A DNA stretch of 64,000 nucleotides from Streptomyces sp. B1I3 (GTDB taxonomy: Bacteria; Actinomycetota; Actinomycetes; Streptomycetales; Streptomycetaceae): assembly GCF_030816615.1 (NCBI RefSeq), contig NZ_JAUSYD010000001.1:3534001-3598000 (forward strand), read 5' to 3'. The notes beneath the pieces were generated by a model. It worked only from the letters and a program-made list of their open reading frames with translations. It did not search any database and was not told where the DNA came from. A program made the position numbers and the translations under genes. Shown here one piece after another: positions 7,918 to 16,760 of this stretch. Numbering within the stretch: position 1 is the stretch's first letter; each line of letters starts with the position of its first letter.

Positions 7918-10900
7918 TCAGTCGAACCAGCGGTCCCGGGCCAGCTCCTCCGTACGGGACGGGTCCTCCAGCAGGGCCGCCACCTCGAAGCGGCGCGGCC
8001 ACTGCCCGGCGGCCCAGGCGAGGCCGGCCGCCACGCCCTCCAGGGTGGACGCGTGGACCACACCGTCCGGGGTGCGGCGCCAGTCCAGCTCGACGCCGCC
8101 CGCGCGCAGCTCCTCGTGCTCGACGTACGTGTCCGGGGTGCCGGCGCCGAGCAGGACGCGCACCGGATCGGGTACGCGATGCTCCTCGCCCTCCGTCGTG
8201 ACCTCGGCCTCGACGGTCTCGCCGAGCCGCCGAACCTGGAGCAGGTCCGCCAGCTCCGCCGCCCGGACCGGGGCGACCGGCAGCAGGGGGATCCCGCCGG
8301 TCAGCGGCAGCACGTCGGGTGCGTCGGCGATCAGGGCATCCGCCGCGTCGACCACCCGCACCTCGTCGTCGACGACGGCCCGCAGCTCGTCGGGCAGCGT
8401 GACCTGCTCCGGTTCCAGCTCGGCGAGCGCCGTGTAGAGCGAGTGCAGCTGTACGGGGCCGACGGGCCGGTCCTCGTCCGCGAGCCGGCCCAGCAGCTCG
8501 GCCGCACCGCCGGGCTCGTCCAGCAGCGCGGCCACCGACGTGCGCACGCCGAGGGCGCGCAGCACCTGTGCGTCGTCGAAGCCCGTCGCGTCGGCGGAGT
8601 CGTACAGGCCGGCCAGGCGCGGGTCCCCGCCCGCGGCGCGCAGACCCGCCGGCCGCCGGCCGTCCAGGACGGGGTGGTCGCGCAGCCACCAGGCCGTGTA
8701 CGGGCGTACGGACTGCGTCGTGCCGTCGGGGAGGAGCACCCGCACCGGCTGGGTCAGCGCGTCGCGCAGCGGGGGCCGGGCGAGCATCGCGAGCGCCTGC
8801 GGCCAGGCGTCGTCGTCGACGAGGTCCAGGTCGCGTACGGCGACGAGTTCGGTGGCGACCGGCGGCACCGGGGTGTCCGGGAGCTGGTCGAGCACGTCCT
8901 CGCACCACACGTCGACGGCGTCGAGCAGCCCCGCGTCGTCGGGCTCGGCGAAGTCACCGTCCCGGGGCTCGAGTTCATCGGGGTCCAGCACGACGTCGGT
9001 GGCCCGTACCAGCGCGAAGGTGGCCAGCACCCCGCAGGCGGTGAGCGGCTGCTCACCCCAGCGCTCGGCCAGTTCCGCCTCGCACAGGGCGAGTTCGCCC
9101 TCGCGCATGACCTGGGCGAAGGGGCTGCCGGGCAGCACCAGCTCGCCGGCGGGCGCGGGTTCGCCGTCCTCGTCGGGCAGGGCCAGGGCGCCCAGCCAGG
9201 GCTCGTCACCCGGTTCGAGGTCCGCGTCCCGTACGAGCGTGAGGACCGTCTCGGCGAGCTCGTCACCGTCCAGGGCGTCCTCGTCCCAGATCTCCCCCGC
9301 GTCCAGCGATCCGGCCACGGCGGCCCGGACCTGCGGGGTCGTCAGGACGGCCCGGGGAGTGGCGGGCAGGGCGCCCAGCTTCTCCAGCAGCGGGTGTGCC
9401 GCGTCCGGGTGGGCGACCTTCAGCCCGAGCCGGGACAGCCGGGCGAGGACCGGGGCGGTCAGCGCGTCAGGCAGCGGGAGGAGGACCTGGCGGGGCCCGA
9501 TGGCGGTGCGGGGCGGGTGCGTGTCCGCGGGTCCGGCCAGCGGGACGGGGAGGCCGGAGAGGCGGTCCGGGTCGACACCGGCCAGGCTGTCGTACAGCCG
9601 CCGCCACCATTCGGGAGCCCGCTCCAGGCCGGCCAGCCGGTCGATGGCCTCGGTCAGCGGGACGCGGGCCACACCGAGCGTACGGAGTTCGGGGCGGCGC
9701 TCCAGCCCGGCGGGCAGCAGGCAGGGCAGGACCTCGGCCAGGACCCGTACGGTCTCGGCGCCCACGCCCTCGACGACCTCGGCCTCGACCGGCCGCAGCC
9801 CGGCGGCCGCCTTGGCCGGGGCCCCGGCACCGGTCTCCCAGTCACCCCATTCACCGCTCCCGACCACCTCCGGGTCCCGGGGGGCGGCGGGCTCCAGGAA
9901 CGCGATCCGGGGCAGCCTCTCCAGGATCGCGGCCCGCAGCGCGCCGTCCAGCACGCCCTTGCCCAGCGGCCCCGGCACGAGCGCGATCGTGGCGATGGAC
10001 AGGGGCTCCCACCCGGCGAGCAGCTCCGCGTACGCGTCGGCCGCGCGCTGCACCAGGAAGTCGGTCAGCGGCCCGGGCGCGGGGTGCCTGCGGGTGGTGT
10101 CCAGCGGCAGCGAGGCGATGAGGAGAGCGGGGACACCCAGAGGTTCGTCCGTGGGCGTCGGCGCGTGCACGACGGGTGCGGTACGGGGGTGCTCGGGTCC
10201 CCCGTCCTCGCCGACGGGCACGGCCCACGTCACCGACCAGTGCGGACGCAGCCGCTCCTCGACGGGCCGGCCGGCCAGGAGCGCGGGCTCGACGGGGCCG
10301 TGGTGGGCGACGGTGCGCCAGCGGCGCGTCCCGTGCGCCGTGTCGTCGACGTGCGTGTAGGGGCCGTGCTGCGAGCGGCTCAACGTCCGTACGCCGTCCG
10401 GCGTTTCGACGACGACCTCGTCGAGGCCGGGGAGCGTGAGCAGAAGTGCGTCGTCCACACCGGCGAGCAGCCGGCCCACGAGGTCCTCGGCGACACCGTC
10501 GCGGAGCGGCAGGACGACGACGGTGTCGTACCCGTCGGGCGCGGAGCCCTCGGCGGGCAGCGGGAGCCGGAGCAACGGCACGTGGCCGTCGCGGCGGCGG
10601 AGTTCGTCGCCGAGGCCCGGGCTGCCGACGGCGGCCTGCCGGGCGAGGTCGCGGGCCTCCGCGAGGGACCAGCGGACGCCTCCGTGGCGCCCGAGGACGG
10701 CGGGCTCGTCGCTGACGGCGAGCACGGCGGCGAAGCCGACGCCGAAACGGCCGACGGACGACTCGTGGCCCTCGCGCTTGGCGGAGGCCCGGAGCGTGCT
10801 CAGCGACTCGACGCCGGTGGCGTCCAGGGGGGCGCCGGTGTTGGCGGCGGCGAGGACGGCCGCGGCGTCGCCCGCCTCGTGCAGGGTGAGCCGCAGCCGG

Positions 10901-11109
10901 CCGGGCACGCCCGCGCGGGCGGCGGCGTCCGCGGCGTTCTGCGCCAGCTCGACGACCAGGCGGTCGCGGTAGCCGCCGAGGGCGAGGTCCTCCTCGGCGT
11001 TGGCGTCCTCACGGAAGCGTGCGGGGCCCGCTCCCCAGGCGTCGAGCACGCCGCGCCGCAGCCGTGCCGTCCCGAACGGATCGGCCCCCTCGGTCGCATT
11101 CACGCTCAC
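7918..11109 (-). CDS. Hsp90-like GHKL ATPase-domain protein (sacsin N-terminal type), large
   Basis: A 1063-residue protein. The first 130 residues carry an Hsp90/sacsin-like GHKL nucleotide site: N-box EL-AQNAADAA (Glu54, Asn58, Asp61), a G1-like NTGAPLDATG at 90-99, and a G2 motif GRFGVGF at 120-126. The G1 motif lacks the usual leading Asp (AANTG instead of D-G-G), so nucleotide binding may be altered. The remaining 900 residues are acidic, Leu-rich and unlike known chaperone domains. The start is GTG at 11109; a second GTG is two codons on. Family members are annotated only as molecular chaperone Hsp90-like in actinomycetes. The upstream same-strand neighbour is DUF3027, 128 bases away. 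Role unknown; a chaperone-like or signalling ATPase is plausible. Confidence 0.75.
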   Translation of the reverse strand: MSVNATEGADPFGTARLRRGVLDAWGAGPARFREDANAEEDLALGGYRDRLVVELAQNAADAAARAGVPGRLRLTLHEAGDAAAVLAAANTGAPLDATGVESLSTLRASAKREGHESSVGRFGVGFAAVLAVSDEPAVLGRHGGVRWSLAEARDLARQAAVGSPGLGDELRRRDGHVPLLRLPLPAEGSAPDGYDTVVVLPLRDGVAEDLVGRLLAGVDDALLLTLPGLDEVVVETPDGVRTLSRSQHGPYTHVDDTAHGTRRWRTVAHHGPVEPALLAGRPVEERLRPHWSVTWAVPVGEDGGPEHPRTAPVVHAPTPTDEPLGVPALLIASLPLDTTRRHPAPGPLTDFLVQRAADAYAELLAGWEPLSIATIALVPGPLGKGVLDGALRAAILERLPRIAFLEPAAPRDPEVVGSGEWGDWETGAGAPAKAAAGLRPVEAEVVEGVGAETVRVLAEVLPCLLPAGLERRPELRTLGVARVPLTEAIDRLAGLERAPEWWRRLYDSLAGVDPDRLSGLPVPLAGPADTHPPRTAIGPRQVLLPLPDALTAPVLARLSRLGLKVAHPDAAHPLLEKLGALPATPRAVLTTPQVRAAVAGSLDAGEIWDEDALDGDELAETVLTLVRDADLEPGDEPWLGALALPDEDGEPAPAGELVLPGSPFAQVMREGELALCEAELAERWGEQPLTACGVLATFALVRATDVVLDPDELEPRDGDFAEPDDAGLLDAVDVWCEDVLDQLPDTPVPPVATELVAVRDLDLVDDDAWPQALAMLARPPLRDALTQPVRVLLPDGTTQSVRPYTAWWLRDHPVLDGRRPAGLRAAGGDPRLAGLYDSADATGFDDAQVLRALGVRTSVAALLDEPGGAAELLGRLADEDRPVGPVQLHSLYTALAELEPEQVTLPDELRAVVDDEVRVVDAADALIADAPDVLPLTGGIPLLPVAPVRAAELADLLQVRRLGETVEAEVTTEGEEHRVPDPVRVLLGAGTPDTYVEHEELRAGGVELDWRRTPDGVVHASTLEGVAAGLAWAAGQWPRRFEVAALLEDPSRTEELARDRWFD

Positions 11110-11237
11110 GCTCGTAACTCCGCTCTTCCGGTGACCCACCAACGCCCAGTGTGCGCCCGAAAGGTACCGCGAGCGGAGTCCGCCCGGTGCCGCCCCGCTG
11201 CCCGTACCGCGTGGCCGGGCCCCGGGGCGGCCACGCC

Positions 11238-12167
11238 TCAGGAGTGACCGAGGTCCTCCGTCGTCCCGTCCGGCTGGGACGGGCCCGAGCCGGAGTCGTC
11301 CGCCGGCCGCAGCGAGTAGTCGTCCACCTGCATCGTGTCCAGTGCGTGCGGCGCCCGCGGCGACTTCGGCATCACCGCGGCCTCGGAGTGCCCCCCGCAG
11401 CCGTACGACAGCGAGACGACGCGGCCGTCCGCCGGAGCGAACTCGTTCGCGCACACCCCGAAGGCCTGCTTCAGCGACCCCGCCATGGGCACCAGGAACG
11501 CGCACGTCACGCACGAGGCAGGCGCGGCCTGCGCCATCGGCGTCCTGGCCCCGAACTCCTCGTCCCACCGGTCAGCCGCCAGCCGCAGACCGTACCGGGA
11601 CAGCACCCGCGCACGGCGCGTGCCGAGCTCTTCCGCGACCGAGGCGATCGAGCCGCGGCTCGTGGACGGCCGGGTCGTCAGCTCCGCGTCCTCCACGTCC
11701 ACGAGAGCCGCCAGCTCCTGCGACACGTCGGACACCGCGGAGTTCGGCAGCGGCTCGTCCTCGCCGGTCCAGCCCGGCTCCAGGCGGGGGTCCTCCGCCT
11801 CGGTGGGGAGCAGGTCGCCGGGGCCCATGTCACCGGGCCGCAGCCGCTCGCTCCACGGCACCCACTCGGGCGCCAGGAGCGCGTCGTCCCCGGGCAGCAG
11901 CACCGTTTCGTCAAGGGTGACGTTCTTGGCGCGGGAGGCCCTGGCGACCGTCACCGCCCAGCGCCAGCCCCGGTAACCGGGTTCCTTGCTCTCGAAGTAG
12001 TGCGTGACGACCCGGTCCCCCTCGGAGACAAGGCCCACGTGTTCACCGACCACTCCGGGCGCGGCGGCCTCCTCGGCCGCTGCGCGGGCGAGGTCTACCG
12101 CCTCGGCGCACAGACGGTCGGGGGCGGGGGTACGGGCCGTACGGCTTCGCGTCGTCGCAGCACTCAC
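11238..12167 (-). CDS. DUF3027-family protein with Cys cluster
   Basis: A 309-residue soluble protein of the actinobacterial DUF3027 family. The middle region (HYFESKEPGYRGWRWAVTVAR) is the conserved core. Near the C-terminus are Cys219, Cys222, Cys239, Cys257 and His260 (C-x2-C, C, CGGH), which could bind zinc or an iron-sulfur centre. The tail is acidic and disordered. The start is GTG at 12167 with GAGA-type purines upstream. It precedes the GHKL ATPase gene on the same strand and may be co-transcribed with it. No function is established. The pairing with an Hsp90-like ATPase is the only clue. Confidence 0.75.
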   Translation of the reverse strand: MSAATTRSRTARTPAPDRLCAEAVDLARAAAEEAAAPGVVGEHVGLVSEGDRVVTHYFESKEPGYRGWRWAVTVARASRAKNVTLDETVLLPGDDALLAPEWVPWSERLRPGDMGPGDLLPTEAEDPRLEPGWTGEDEPLPNSAVSDVSQELAALVDVEDAELTTRPSTSRGSIASVAEELGTRRARVLSRYGLRLAADRWDEEFGARTPMAQAAPASCVTCAFLVPMAGSLKQAFGVCANEFAPADGRVVSLSYGCGGHSEAAVMPKSPRAPHALDTMQVDDYSLRPADDSGSGPSQPDGTTEDLGHS

Positions 12168-12600
12168 AGGTCTCGCTTCTCTCCATACGCCGTCTCGAGC
12201 GCGCCAGCAGCTCCATCGATGTCCGATTTCGGCCATGACAGTTGTGGGCGGAGCGGACCTGGGGGCCGCGTCGACGTCCACACCCGTTGTGCCTGCCTCG
12301 GGCGCGCCTTCTGCCACCCATTCTGCGGGATCGCGGAGAGGCGCGCGGCCAAGAACAACCGCCGGTGGCGCGTGAGTGCACGCTACCCTCTCCGCCGCCC
12401 TGCGCCCACCTGCCCGTCCCGATCCGGACCGGAACGGCATCGGATCGTCAGGTGAGCACGGGTACGGGGCGGGCAAACCCGTCCGTATCCGGACCGATCT
12501 CCGGACGCCTCGCCATCGCATCCCGGCCATGTCGCGGCCCCGGACGACTCACCCGACCGAGCCCCCGCCGCCGCGCCCCGGCCCGATCTCGGTTCGTGAC
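12168..12600. other. Gene-free divergent intergenic region
   Basis: About 430 bases separate the divergent DUF3027 and MFS genes. Reading frames here are short and have no family resemblance. I see no convincing promoter, RNA gene or repeat apart from the -10-like hexamer next to the MFS start. Confidence 0.4.
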
Positions 12601-12614
12601 GGCGGGCAGTGGGG

Positions 12615-12620
12615 CACTAT
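12615..12620 (+). promoter_or_regulatory. -10-like hexamer CACTAT
   Basis: CACTAT ends six bases before the GTG at 12627. It fits the xANNNT-N6-start pattern seen at other genes here, but the first base is not T, so support is modest. Confidence 0.35.
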
Positions 12621-12626
12621 GACCAC

Positions 12627-14039
12627 GTGGCTGCCGACAGGTCGTCCGACGGGACCGGTCCGCTCCGCAGGGCGGGCCGGGCGACGGGTCATGCCCTGCG
12701 CGCCCCGTTCACGGCCACGGCGCGGGGCGTCCGGAAGGCGACACACGCCCACGGGGCCGGCGAGTCCGGCCTGGGCAAGCTGATCGAACTGCACGCGGTC
12801 AACGGCGCGGGCGACGTCATGGTCACCGTCGCCCTGGCCTCCACGGTCTTCTTCTCCGTGCCGACGGACGAGGCCCGCGGGCGCGTCGCCCTCTACCTCG
12901 CCGTCACGATGGCCCCCTTCATCCTGCTCGCCCCGGTGATCGGCCCGCTCCTGGACCGCCTGCCGCACGGCCGTCGCGCCGCGATGGCCGGGGCGATGTT
13001 CGCCCGGGCGGTTCTCGCGCTCATGATGTCCGGGGCGGTGGCGACGGGCGGCCTGGAGCTCTATCCGGCGGCACTGGGCGTCCTGGTCTCCTCCAAGGCG
13101 TACGGGGTCGTGCGCAGTGCCGTCGTCCCCCGGCTGCTGCCACCCCGCTTCTCCCTGGTCAAGGCCAATTCACGGGTCACGCTGGCCGGGCTGCTGGCCA
13201 CGGGGGCGGCGGCCCCGATCGGGGCCGGGCTGCAGAGCATCGGATCACCCTGGCCGCTCTACGGCGCCTGCGTGATCTTCCTCGGCGGGACCGTCCTCGC
13301 CTTCACCCTGCCGCACAAGGTGGACTCGGCCAAGGGTGAGCGCAAGGCCCGCCTCGTCCCCCCGCACGGCGAGACCTCCCCGCCCGCCGCCCGCCCGGGC
13401 AACGGCAGGAGGAACGGCCGGAGAAGCGGCCGGGACAAGCCACCGGGGCTGCGGTCGGTCGGGCCGGCCGTTCTGCACGGGCTCCAGGCGAACGCCGCGC
13501 ACCGCGCCCTCTCCGGCTTCCTGATCTTCTTCCTGGCGTTCCTGCTGCGCGAGCACCCGCTCGCCGGGCAGAGCGCCGCCGTCTCGCTCGGCATCGTCGG
13601 CGTCGCGGCGGGGGCAGGGAACGCCTGCGGTACGGCGGTGGGTTCCTGGCTCAGGGCCCGCGGCCCGGAGGTCATCATCGCGACGGTGCTGGGGCTCGCC
13701 CTGGGCGTCGCCGTCCTGGCGGCGGTGTTCTTCAGCACCGTGATGGTCGCCGCGCTCGGCGCGGTCGCCGGATTCACCCAGGCCTTGTCGAAGCTGTCCC
13801 TGGACGCCATGATCCAGCGGGACGTCCCGGAGGAGGTGCGCACGTCGGCGTTCGCCCGGTCCGAGACCCTGCTCCAGATGGCCTGGGTGGTGGGCGGAGC
13901 CGTCGGGATCGCGCTCCCCCTCAACGGAGTACTGGGCATGTCGGTCGCCGCCGGGATCCTCGCGCTCGGCGCCACCACCTCCGTACGGGGCCTCCTGGGG
14001 GCCGCCCGGCGCGGCTCACCGCACCCCCGCGTGGCATGA
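12627..14039 (+). CDS. MFS transporter
   Basis: A 470-residue membrane protein with about 12 hydrophobic segments. A basic N-terminal tail of about 40 residues is followed by GDVMVTVALASTVFFSVP and the loop GPLLDRLPHGRRAAM, which is the MFS motif A between helices 2 and 3. A basic central loop (RRNGRRSGRDKPPGLR) separates the two halves. Substrate unknown. I chose GTG at 12627 because CACTAT lies six bases upstream; a GTG at 12609 in the same frame is an alternative. The DUF2771 lipoprotein and menaquinone genes follow on the same strand. Confidence 0.75.
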   Translation: MAADRSSDGTGPLRRAGRATGHALRAPFTATARGVRKATHAHGAGESGLGKLIELHAVNGAGDVMVTVALASTVFFSVPTDEARGRVALYLAVTMAPFILLAPVIGPLLDRLPHGRRAAMAGAMFARAVLALMMSGAVATGGLELYPAALGVLVSSKAYGVVRSAVVPRLLPPRFSLVKANSRVTLAGLLATGAAAPIGAGLQSIGSPWPLYGACVIFLGGTVLAFTLPHKVDSAKGERKARLVPPHGETSPPAARPGNGRRNGRRSGRDKPPGLRSVGPAVLHGLQANAAHRALSGFLIFFLAFLLREHPLAGQSAAVSLGIVGVAAGAGNACGTAVGSWLRARGPEVIIATVLGLALGVAVLAAVFFSTVMVAALGAVAGFTQALSKLSLDAMIQRDVPEEVRTSAFARSETLLQMAWVVGGAVGIALPLNGVLGMSVAAGILALGATTSVRGLLGAARRGSPHPRVA

Positions 14040-14053
14040 GCGGTGACGACCGA

Positions 14054-14059
14054 TAGCCT
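14054..14059 (+). promoter_or_regulatory. -10 hexamer TAGCCT, leaderless promoter
   Basis: TAGCCT ends seven bases before the ATG of the DUF2771 lipoprotein gene at 14067. No ribosome-binding site intervenes, so translation is probably leaderless. Confidence 0.45.
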
Positions 14060-14066
14060 TCGGCGC

Positions 14067-14549
14067 ATGACCGTTGCGTTCTTCTCCGGTAAGGGCCGTC
14101 GAATCGGCGTCGCTCTCGGTGCCGTGTCCGCGGGACTCCTTGTCCTGTCCGCCTGCGACAAGCCGACGCCGCTCGCCACCGTGACGGTCGGCGACACCTC
14201 GGTGAGCACCGAGGCCGCCTGCTACAACGACGGCAAGGCACTCAAGGAGTCCGAGATCCAGGGCTGCCTCAACAAGAAGGCGGACAAGTCCGTCAAGGTC
14301 GCGATGGACGACAAGGTCCGCTTCGGCGTCGACCCGGAGATCGCGGACCACGGCTGGACCCTGTTCATCAACGGCCAGCAGGCCGAGCAGGAGCCGTACA
14401 AGAAGACCTACCGGTCCATCCCGGGCAGTGCCTTCTTCGCCAGCCAGACCGGCGAGACCACGGCGGACAAGACTCAGGTCAGCATCGTCGAGGCCCAGGG
14501 CCGGAAGCTCACGGGCATCTGGCACTTCGAGCTCCGGAAGACCTCCTGA
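14067..14549 (+). CDS. DUF2771 lipoprotein
   Basis: A 160-residue secreted lipoprotein. The N-terminus has basic residues (KGRR), a hydrophobic stretch, and a lipobox LSAC with the acylated Cys at residue 30. The mature part matches DUF2771, an actinobacterial family of unknown function. It includes a Cys pair (ACYNDG and GCLNKK) that may form a disulfide on the outer face of the membrane. The ATG at 14067 is preferred over a GTG at 14043 because TAGCCT lies seven bases before it and the shorter form gives a normal signal peptide. It lies between the MFS gene and mqnB; whether it relates to menaquinone metabolism is unclear. Confidence 0.8.
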   Translation: MTVAFFSGKGRRIGVALGAVSAGLLVLSACDKPTPLATVTVGDTSVSTEAACYNDGKALKESEIQGCLNKKADKSVKVAMDDKVRFGVDPEIADHGWTLFINGQQAEQEPYKKTYRSIPGSAFFASQTGETTADKTQVSIVEAQGRKLTGIWHFELRKTS

Positions 14550-14562
14550 CCCCCCGGCTCCG

Positions 14563-15291
14563 ATGACCACCACCGTGCGCGTGCTCGTCGTGACCGCCGT
14601 TCCTGCGGAACGGGACGCGGTCACGCGCGCGTTCGGGGCGCCGCGGGTTCGTGACGTGCCGGGTGCCGAGGTGCACCGGGCCGGCCCGTTCGACGTCCTG
14701 GCGGGCGGCGCGGGTCCTGCCGCCGCCGCGGCCTCGACCGCCTTCGCCCTCGCGGCCGCCCCGGCCTCGGAGCCGTACGGTCTCGTCGTGTCGGCGGGCA
14801 TCGGGGGCGGCTTCGCCCCCGCCGCACCCGTCGGCTCGCTCGTCGTGGCGAGCGGGATCGTCGCCGCCGACCTGGGCGCCGAGACCCCGGACGGCTTCGT
14901 GCCCGTCACCGGGCTCGGCTTCGGCCGGGACACCTTCCTGCCGCCCGCGGCGCTCGTACGGGACGTGGCGGCGGCCACCGGCGCCGTCCCGGGCCCCGTC
15001 CTCACCGTGTCCACCGTGACCGGCAGCGCGGCCCGCACGGCCGCCCTGCTGGCCGCACACCCCGGCGCGGCCGCCGAGGCCATGGAGGGCTTCGGCGTCG
15101 CGGAAGCCGCCGGACGGCTCGGGGTGCCGGTCATCGAACTCCGCGCGGTCTCGAACACCGTGGGGCCGCGCGACCGGGGCGCCTGGCGCATCGGGGAAGC
15201 CCTGGCCGCGCTCTCCGGGGCCTTCGGGAAGATCGCACCTGTAGTGGAAAGTTGGACCCAGCATGACCGACACGACCCGAACCGGGACTGA
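14563..15291 (+). CDS. mqnB: Futalosine hydrolase
   Basis: A 242-residue nucleosidase of the MTA/SAH phosphorylase fold. GIGGGFAPAAPVGSLVVAS and the motif AAEAMEGFGVAEAA, with its catalytic Met-Glu pair, identify the family. Downstream, GVPVIELRAVSNTVGPRDR gives the conserved Arg-Ala-Ser-Asn segment. MqnB removes hypoxanthine from futalosine to give dehypoxanthine futalosine in the alternative menaquinone pathway. Identity as futalosine hydrolase rather than MTA nucleosidase rests on the adjacent, overlapping mqnD. The ATG at 14563 lies 13 bases past the DUF2771 stop; the longer upstream frame overlaps that gene and is not coding. Confidence 0.88.
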   Translation: MTTTVRVLVVTAVPAERDAVTRAFGAPRVRDVPGAEVHRAGPFDVLAGGAGPAAAAASTAFALAAAPASEPYGLVVSAGIGGGFAPAAPVGSLVVASGIVAADLGAETPDGFVPVTGLGFGRDTFLPPAALVRDVAAATGAVPGPVLTVSTVTGSAARTAALLAAHPGAAAEAMEGFGVAEAAGRLGVPVIELRAVSNTVGPRDRGAWRIGEALAALSGAFGKIAPVVESWTQHDRHDPNRD

Positions 15292-16171
15292 CACCGCCCC
15301 CGACTCCGCCGCGGCGGCACCTCCGGCGCTGCGGATCGCCTTCTCGCCCTGCCCGAACGACACGTTCGTCTTCGACGCCTGGGCGCACGGAAGGGTCCCC
15401 GGCGCGCCCGCCCTCGACGTCACCTTCGCGGACATCGACCTCACCAACGGCATGGCCGAGCGCGGTGAGTTCGACGTGCTGAAGGTGTCCTACGCCGTCC
15501 TGCCGTGGGTGCTGGACGAGTACGCGCTGCTGCCCTGCGGCGGCGCGCTCGGTCGTGGCTGCGGGCCGCTCGTCCTCACCAGGGAGCCGGGCACGGACCT
15601 GACGGGGAAGACCGTCGCGGTGCCCAGCGAGCGCTCCACCGCGTATCTGCTGTTCCGGCTCTGGGCGGCCGAGGTCGTGCCGGGCGGGGTGGGCGAGATC
15701 GTCGTCCTCCCGTTCGACGAGATCATGCCCGCGGTGCGTGACGGCCGGGTGGACGCCGGGCTCGTGATCCACGAGGCCCGCTTCACCTATCGCACCTACG
15801 GTCTGCACAGCCTCGCCGACATGGGCGAGCACTGGGAGTCGACCACCGGCCTGCCGATCCCGCTCGGGGCGATCATCGCCAAGCGGTCGCTGGGCGATGA
15901 GACGCTGCGGCAGCTGGCCGAAGCCGTCCGCACCTCGGTGCGGATGGCCTGGGACGACCCGGAGCGCTCGCGCGGTTACGTCCAGGAGCACGCCCAGGAG
16001 ATGGACCCGGCCGTGGCCGACCAGCACATCGGGCTCTACGTCAACGAGTTCACCGCCGACCTCGGCGAGAGCGGTTACGCGGCGATCCGCGGGCTGCTGA
16101 CACGGGCTGCGGCCGAAGGCCTCGTGCCGCCCCTGCGCCCGGACGCGCTGTCGTTCGCCGCCACCCGCTGA
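15263..16171 (+). CDS. mqnD: 1,4-dihydroxy-6-naphthoate synthase
   Basis: A 302-residue cytoplasmic enzyme of the MqnA/MqnD periplasmic-binding-protein fold. FSPCPNDTFVFDAWAHG is the hallmark MqnD N-terminal motif, and the segment GLVIHEARFTYRTYGL is also conserved. It converts cyclic dehypoxanthine futalosine to 1,4-dihydroxy-6-naphthoate. The ATG overlaps the end of mqnB by 29 bases, so the two are translationally coupled and act at neighbouring steps of the futalosine route to menaquinone, the respiratory quinone of Streptomyces. Other mqn genes are not in the window. A strong hairpin follows the stop. Confidence 0.92.
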   Translation: MTDTTRTGTDTAPDSAAAAPPALRIAFSPCPNDTFVFDAWAHGRVPGAPALDVTFADIDLTNGMAERGEFDVLKVSYAVLPWVLDEYALLPCGGALGRGCGPLVLTREPGTDLTGKTVAVPSERSTAYLLFRLWAAEVVPGGVGEIVVLPFDEIMPAVRDGRVDAGLVIHEARFTYRTYGLHSLADMGEHWESTTGLPIPLGAIIAKRSLGDETLRQLAEAVRTSVRMAWDDPERSRGYVQEHAQEMDPAVADQHIGLYVNEFTADLGESGYAAIRGLLTRAAAEGLVPPLRPDALSFAATR

Positions 16172-16174
16172 CAC

Positions 16175-16205
16175 CACCGCCCCCGGCGGAACGCCGGGGG
16201 CGGTG
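16175..16205. terminator. Bidirectional terminator between mqnD and csp
   Basis: A perfect 14-bp stem (16175-16188 with 16192-16205) with a GAA loop fills the 39 bases between two convergent genes and can terminate both. Confidence 0.8.
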
Positions 16206-16210
16206 CGGGC

Positions 16211-16594
16211 TCAGACGTCGAGCTGGTCGGCGACCGCCCTCAGCAGGCCGGCGATCTTCGCGCCCGCGGCCTTGTCGGGGTACCGGCCCCGCTCCAGCAG
16301 CGGCGTGATGTTCTCCAGGACGGTCGTCAGGTCCTGCACGATCGACGCCAGTTCGTCCGGCTTGCGCCGCTGCGCGGCGGCGACGGACGGGGTGGGATCC
16401 AGGATCACCACGGAGAGGGCCTGGTCACCGCGCTGGCCCGCGACCACCCCGAACTCGACGCGCTGACCGGGCTTGAGCGCGTCGACACCGGCCGGGAGCA
16501 CCGAGGAGTGGACGAAGACGTCGGCGCCGTCGTCGCGCGAGAGAAAACCGAAGCCCTTTTCGGCATTGAACCATTTGACCTTACCCGTGGGCAC
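16211..16594 (-). CDS. Cold-shock domain protein with C-terminal helical extension
   Basis: A 127-residue protein. Residues 1-66 are a cold-shock domain with RNP1 (KGFGFLSR) and RNP2 (VFVH) for single-stranded RNA or DNA binding. The remaining 60 residues form a helical extension ([24 protein letters not shown]) absent from the usual 67-residue Csp; it may mediate dimer or partner contacts. This long form is a recognised actinobacterial variant. It converges on mqnD and shares its terminator. The leader DNA upstream contains two consecutive hairpins (16629-16679) that could affect its expression. Confidence 0.88.
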   Translation of the reverse strand: MPTGKVKWFNAEKGFGFLSRDDGADVFVHSSVLPAGVDALKPGQRVEFGVVAGQRGDQALSVVILDPTPSVAAAQRRKPDELASIVQDLTTVLENITPLLERGRYPDKAAGAKIAGLLRAVADQLDV

Positions 16595-16628
16595 GTCTGT
16601 CCTCGTCCTCGTACTCGTCGGTGAGCGG

Positions 16629-16679
16629 CGGAGCCGTGAACGGCTCCGGATAGCAGTACAGCGGGTCCTCGTGACCCGC
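16629..16679 (-). promoter_or_regulatory. Two tandem hairpins in the csp leader
   Basis: CGGAGCCG and CGGCTCCG pair over TGAA, and GCGGGTC and GACCCGC pair over five bases, 35-85 bases upstream of the csp start. On the minus strand they would fold in the 5' leader if transcription starts beyond them. Function is inferred. Confidence 0.35.
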
Positions 16680-16748
16680 CGGGTCCAAGGCTAGTGGCCC
16701 GAGGGCCGGAGACAAGACGTCGCCGGACGGTTACGCCGAGCTGGGAAC

Positions 16749-16754
16749 TACCCT
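16749..16754 (+). promoter_or_regulatory. -10 hexamer TACCCT, leaderless promoter
   Basis: TACCCT ends six bases before the GTG at 16761. No ribosome-binding site lies between. Confidence 0.45.
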
Positions 16755-16760
16755 GGCCGG

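Noticed and set aside
8053..11247. A 1064-codon open frame opposite the GHKL ATPase gene
   Set aside because: It is the antisense shadow of a very GC-rich gene. Its residues are low-complexity Arg, Gly, Pro and Gln without family motifs.
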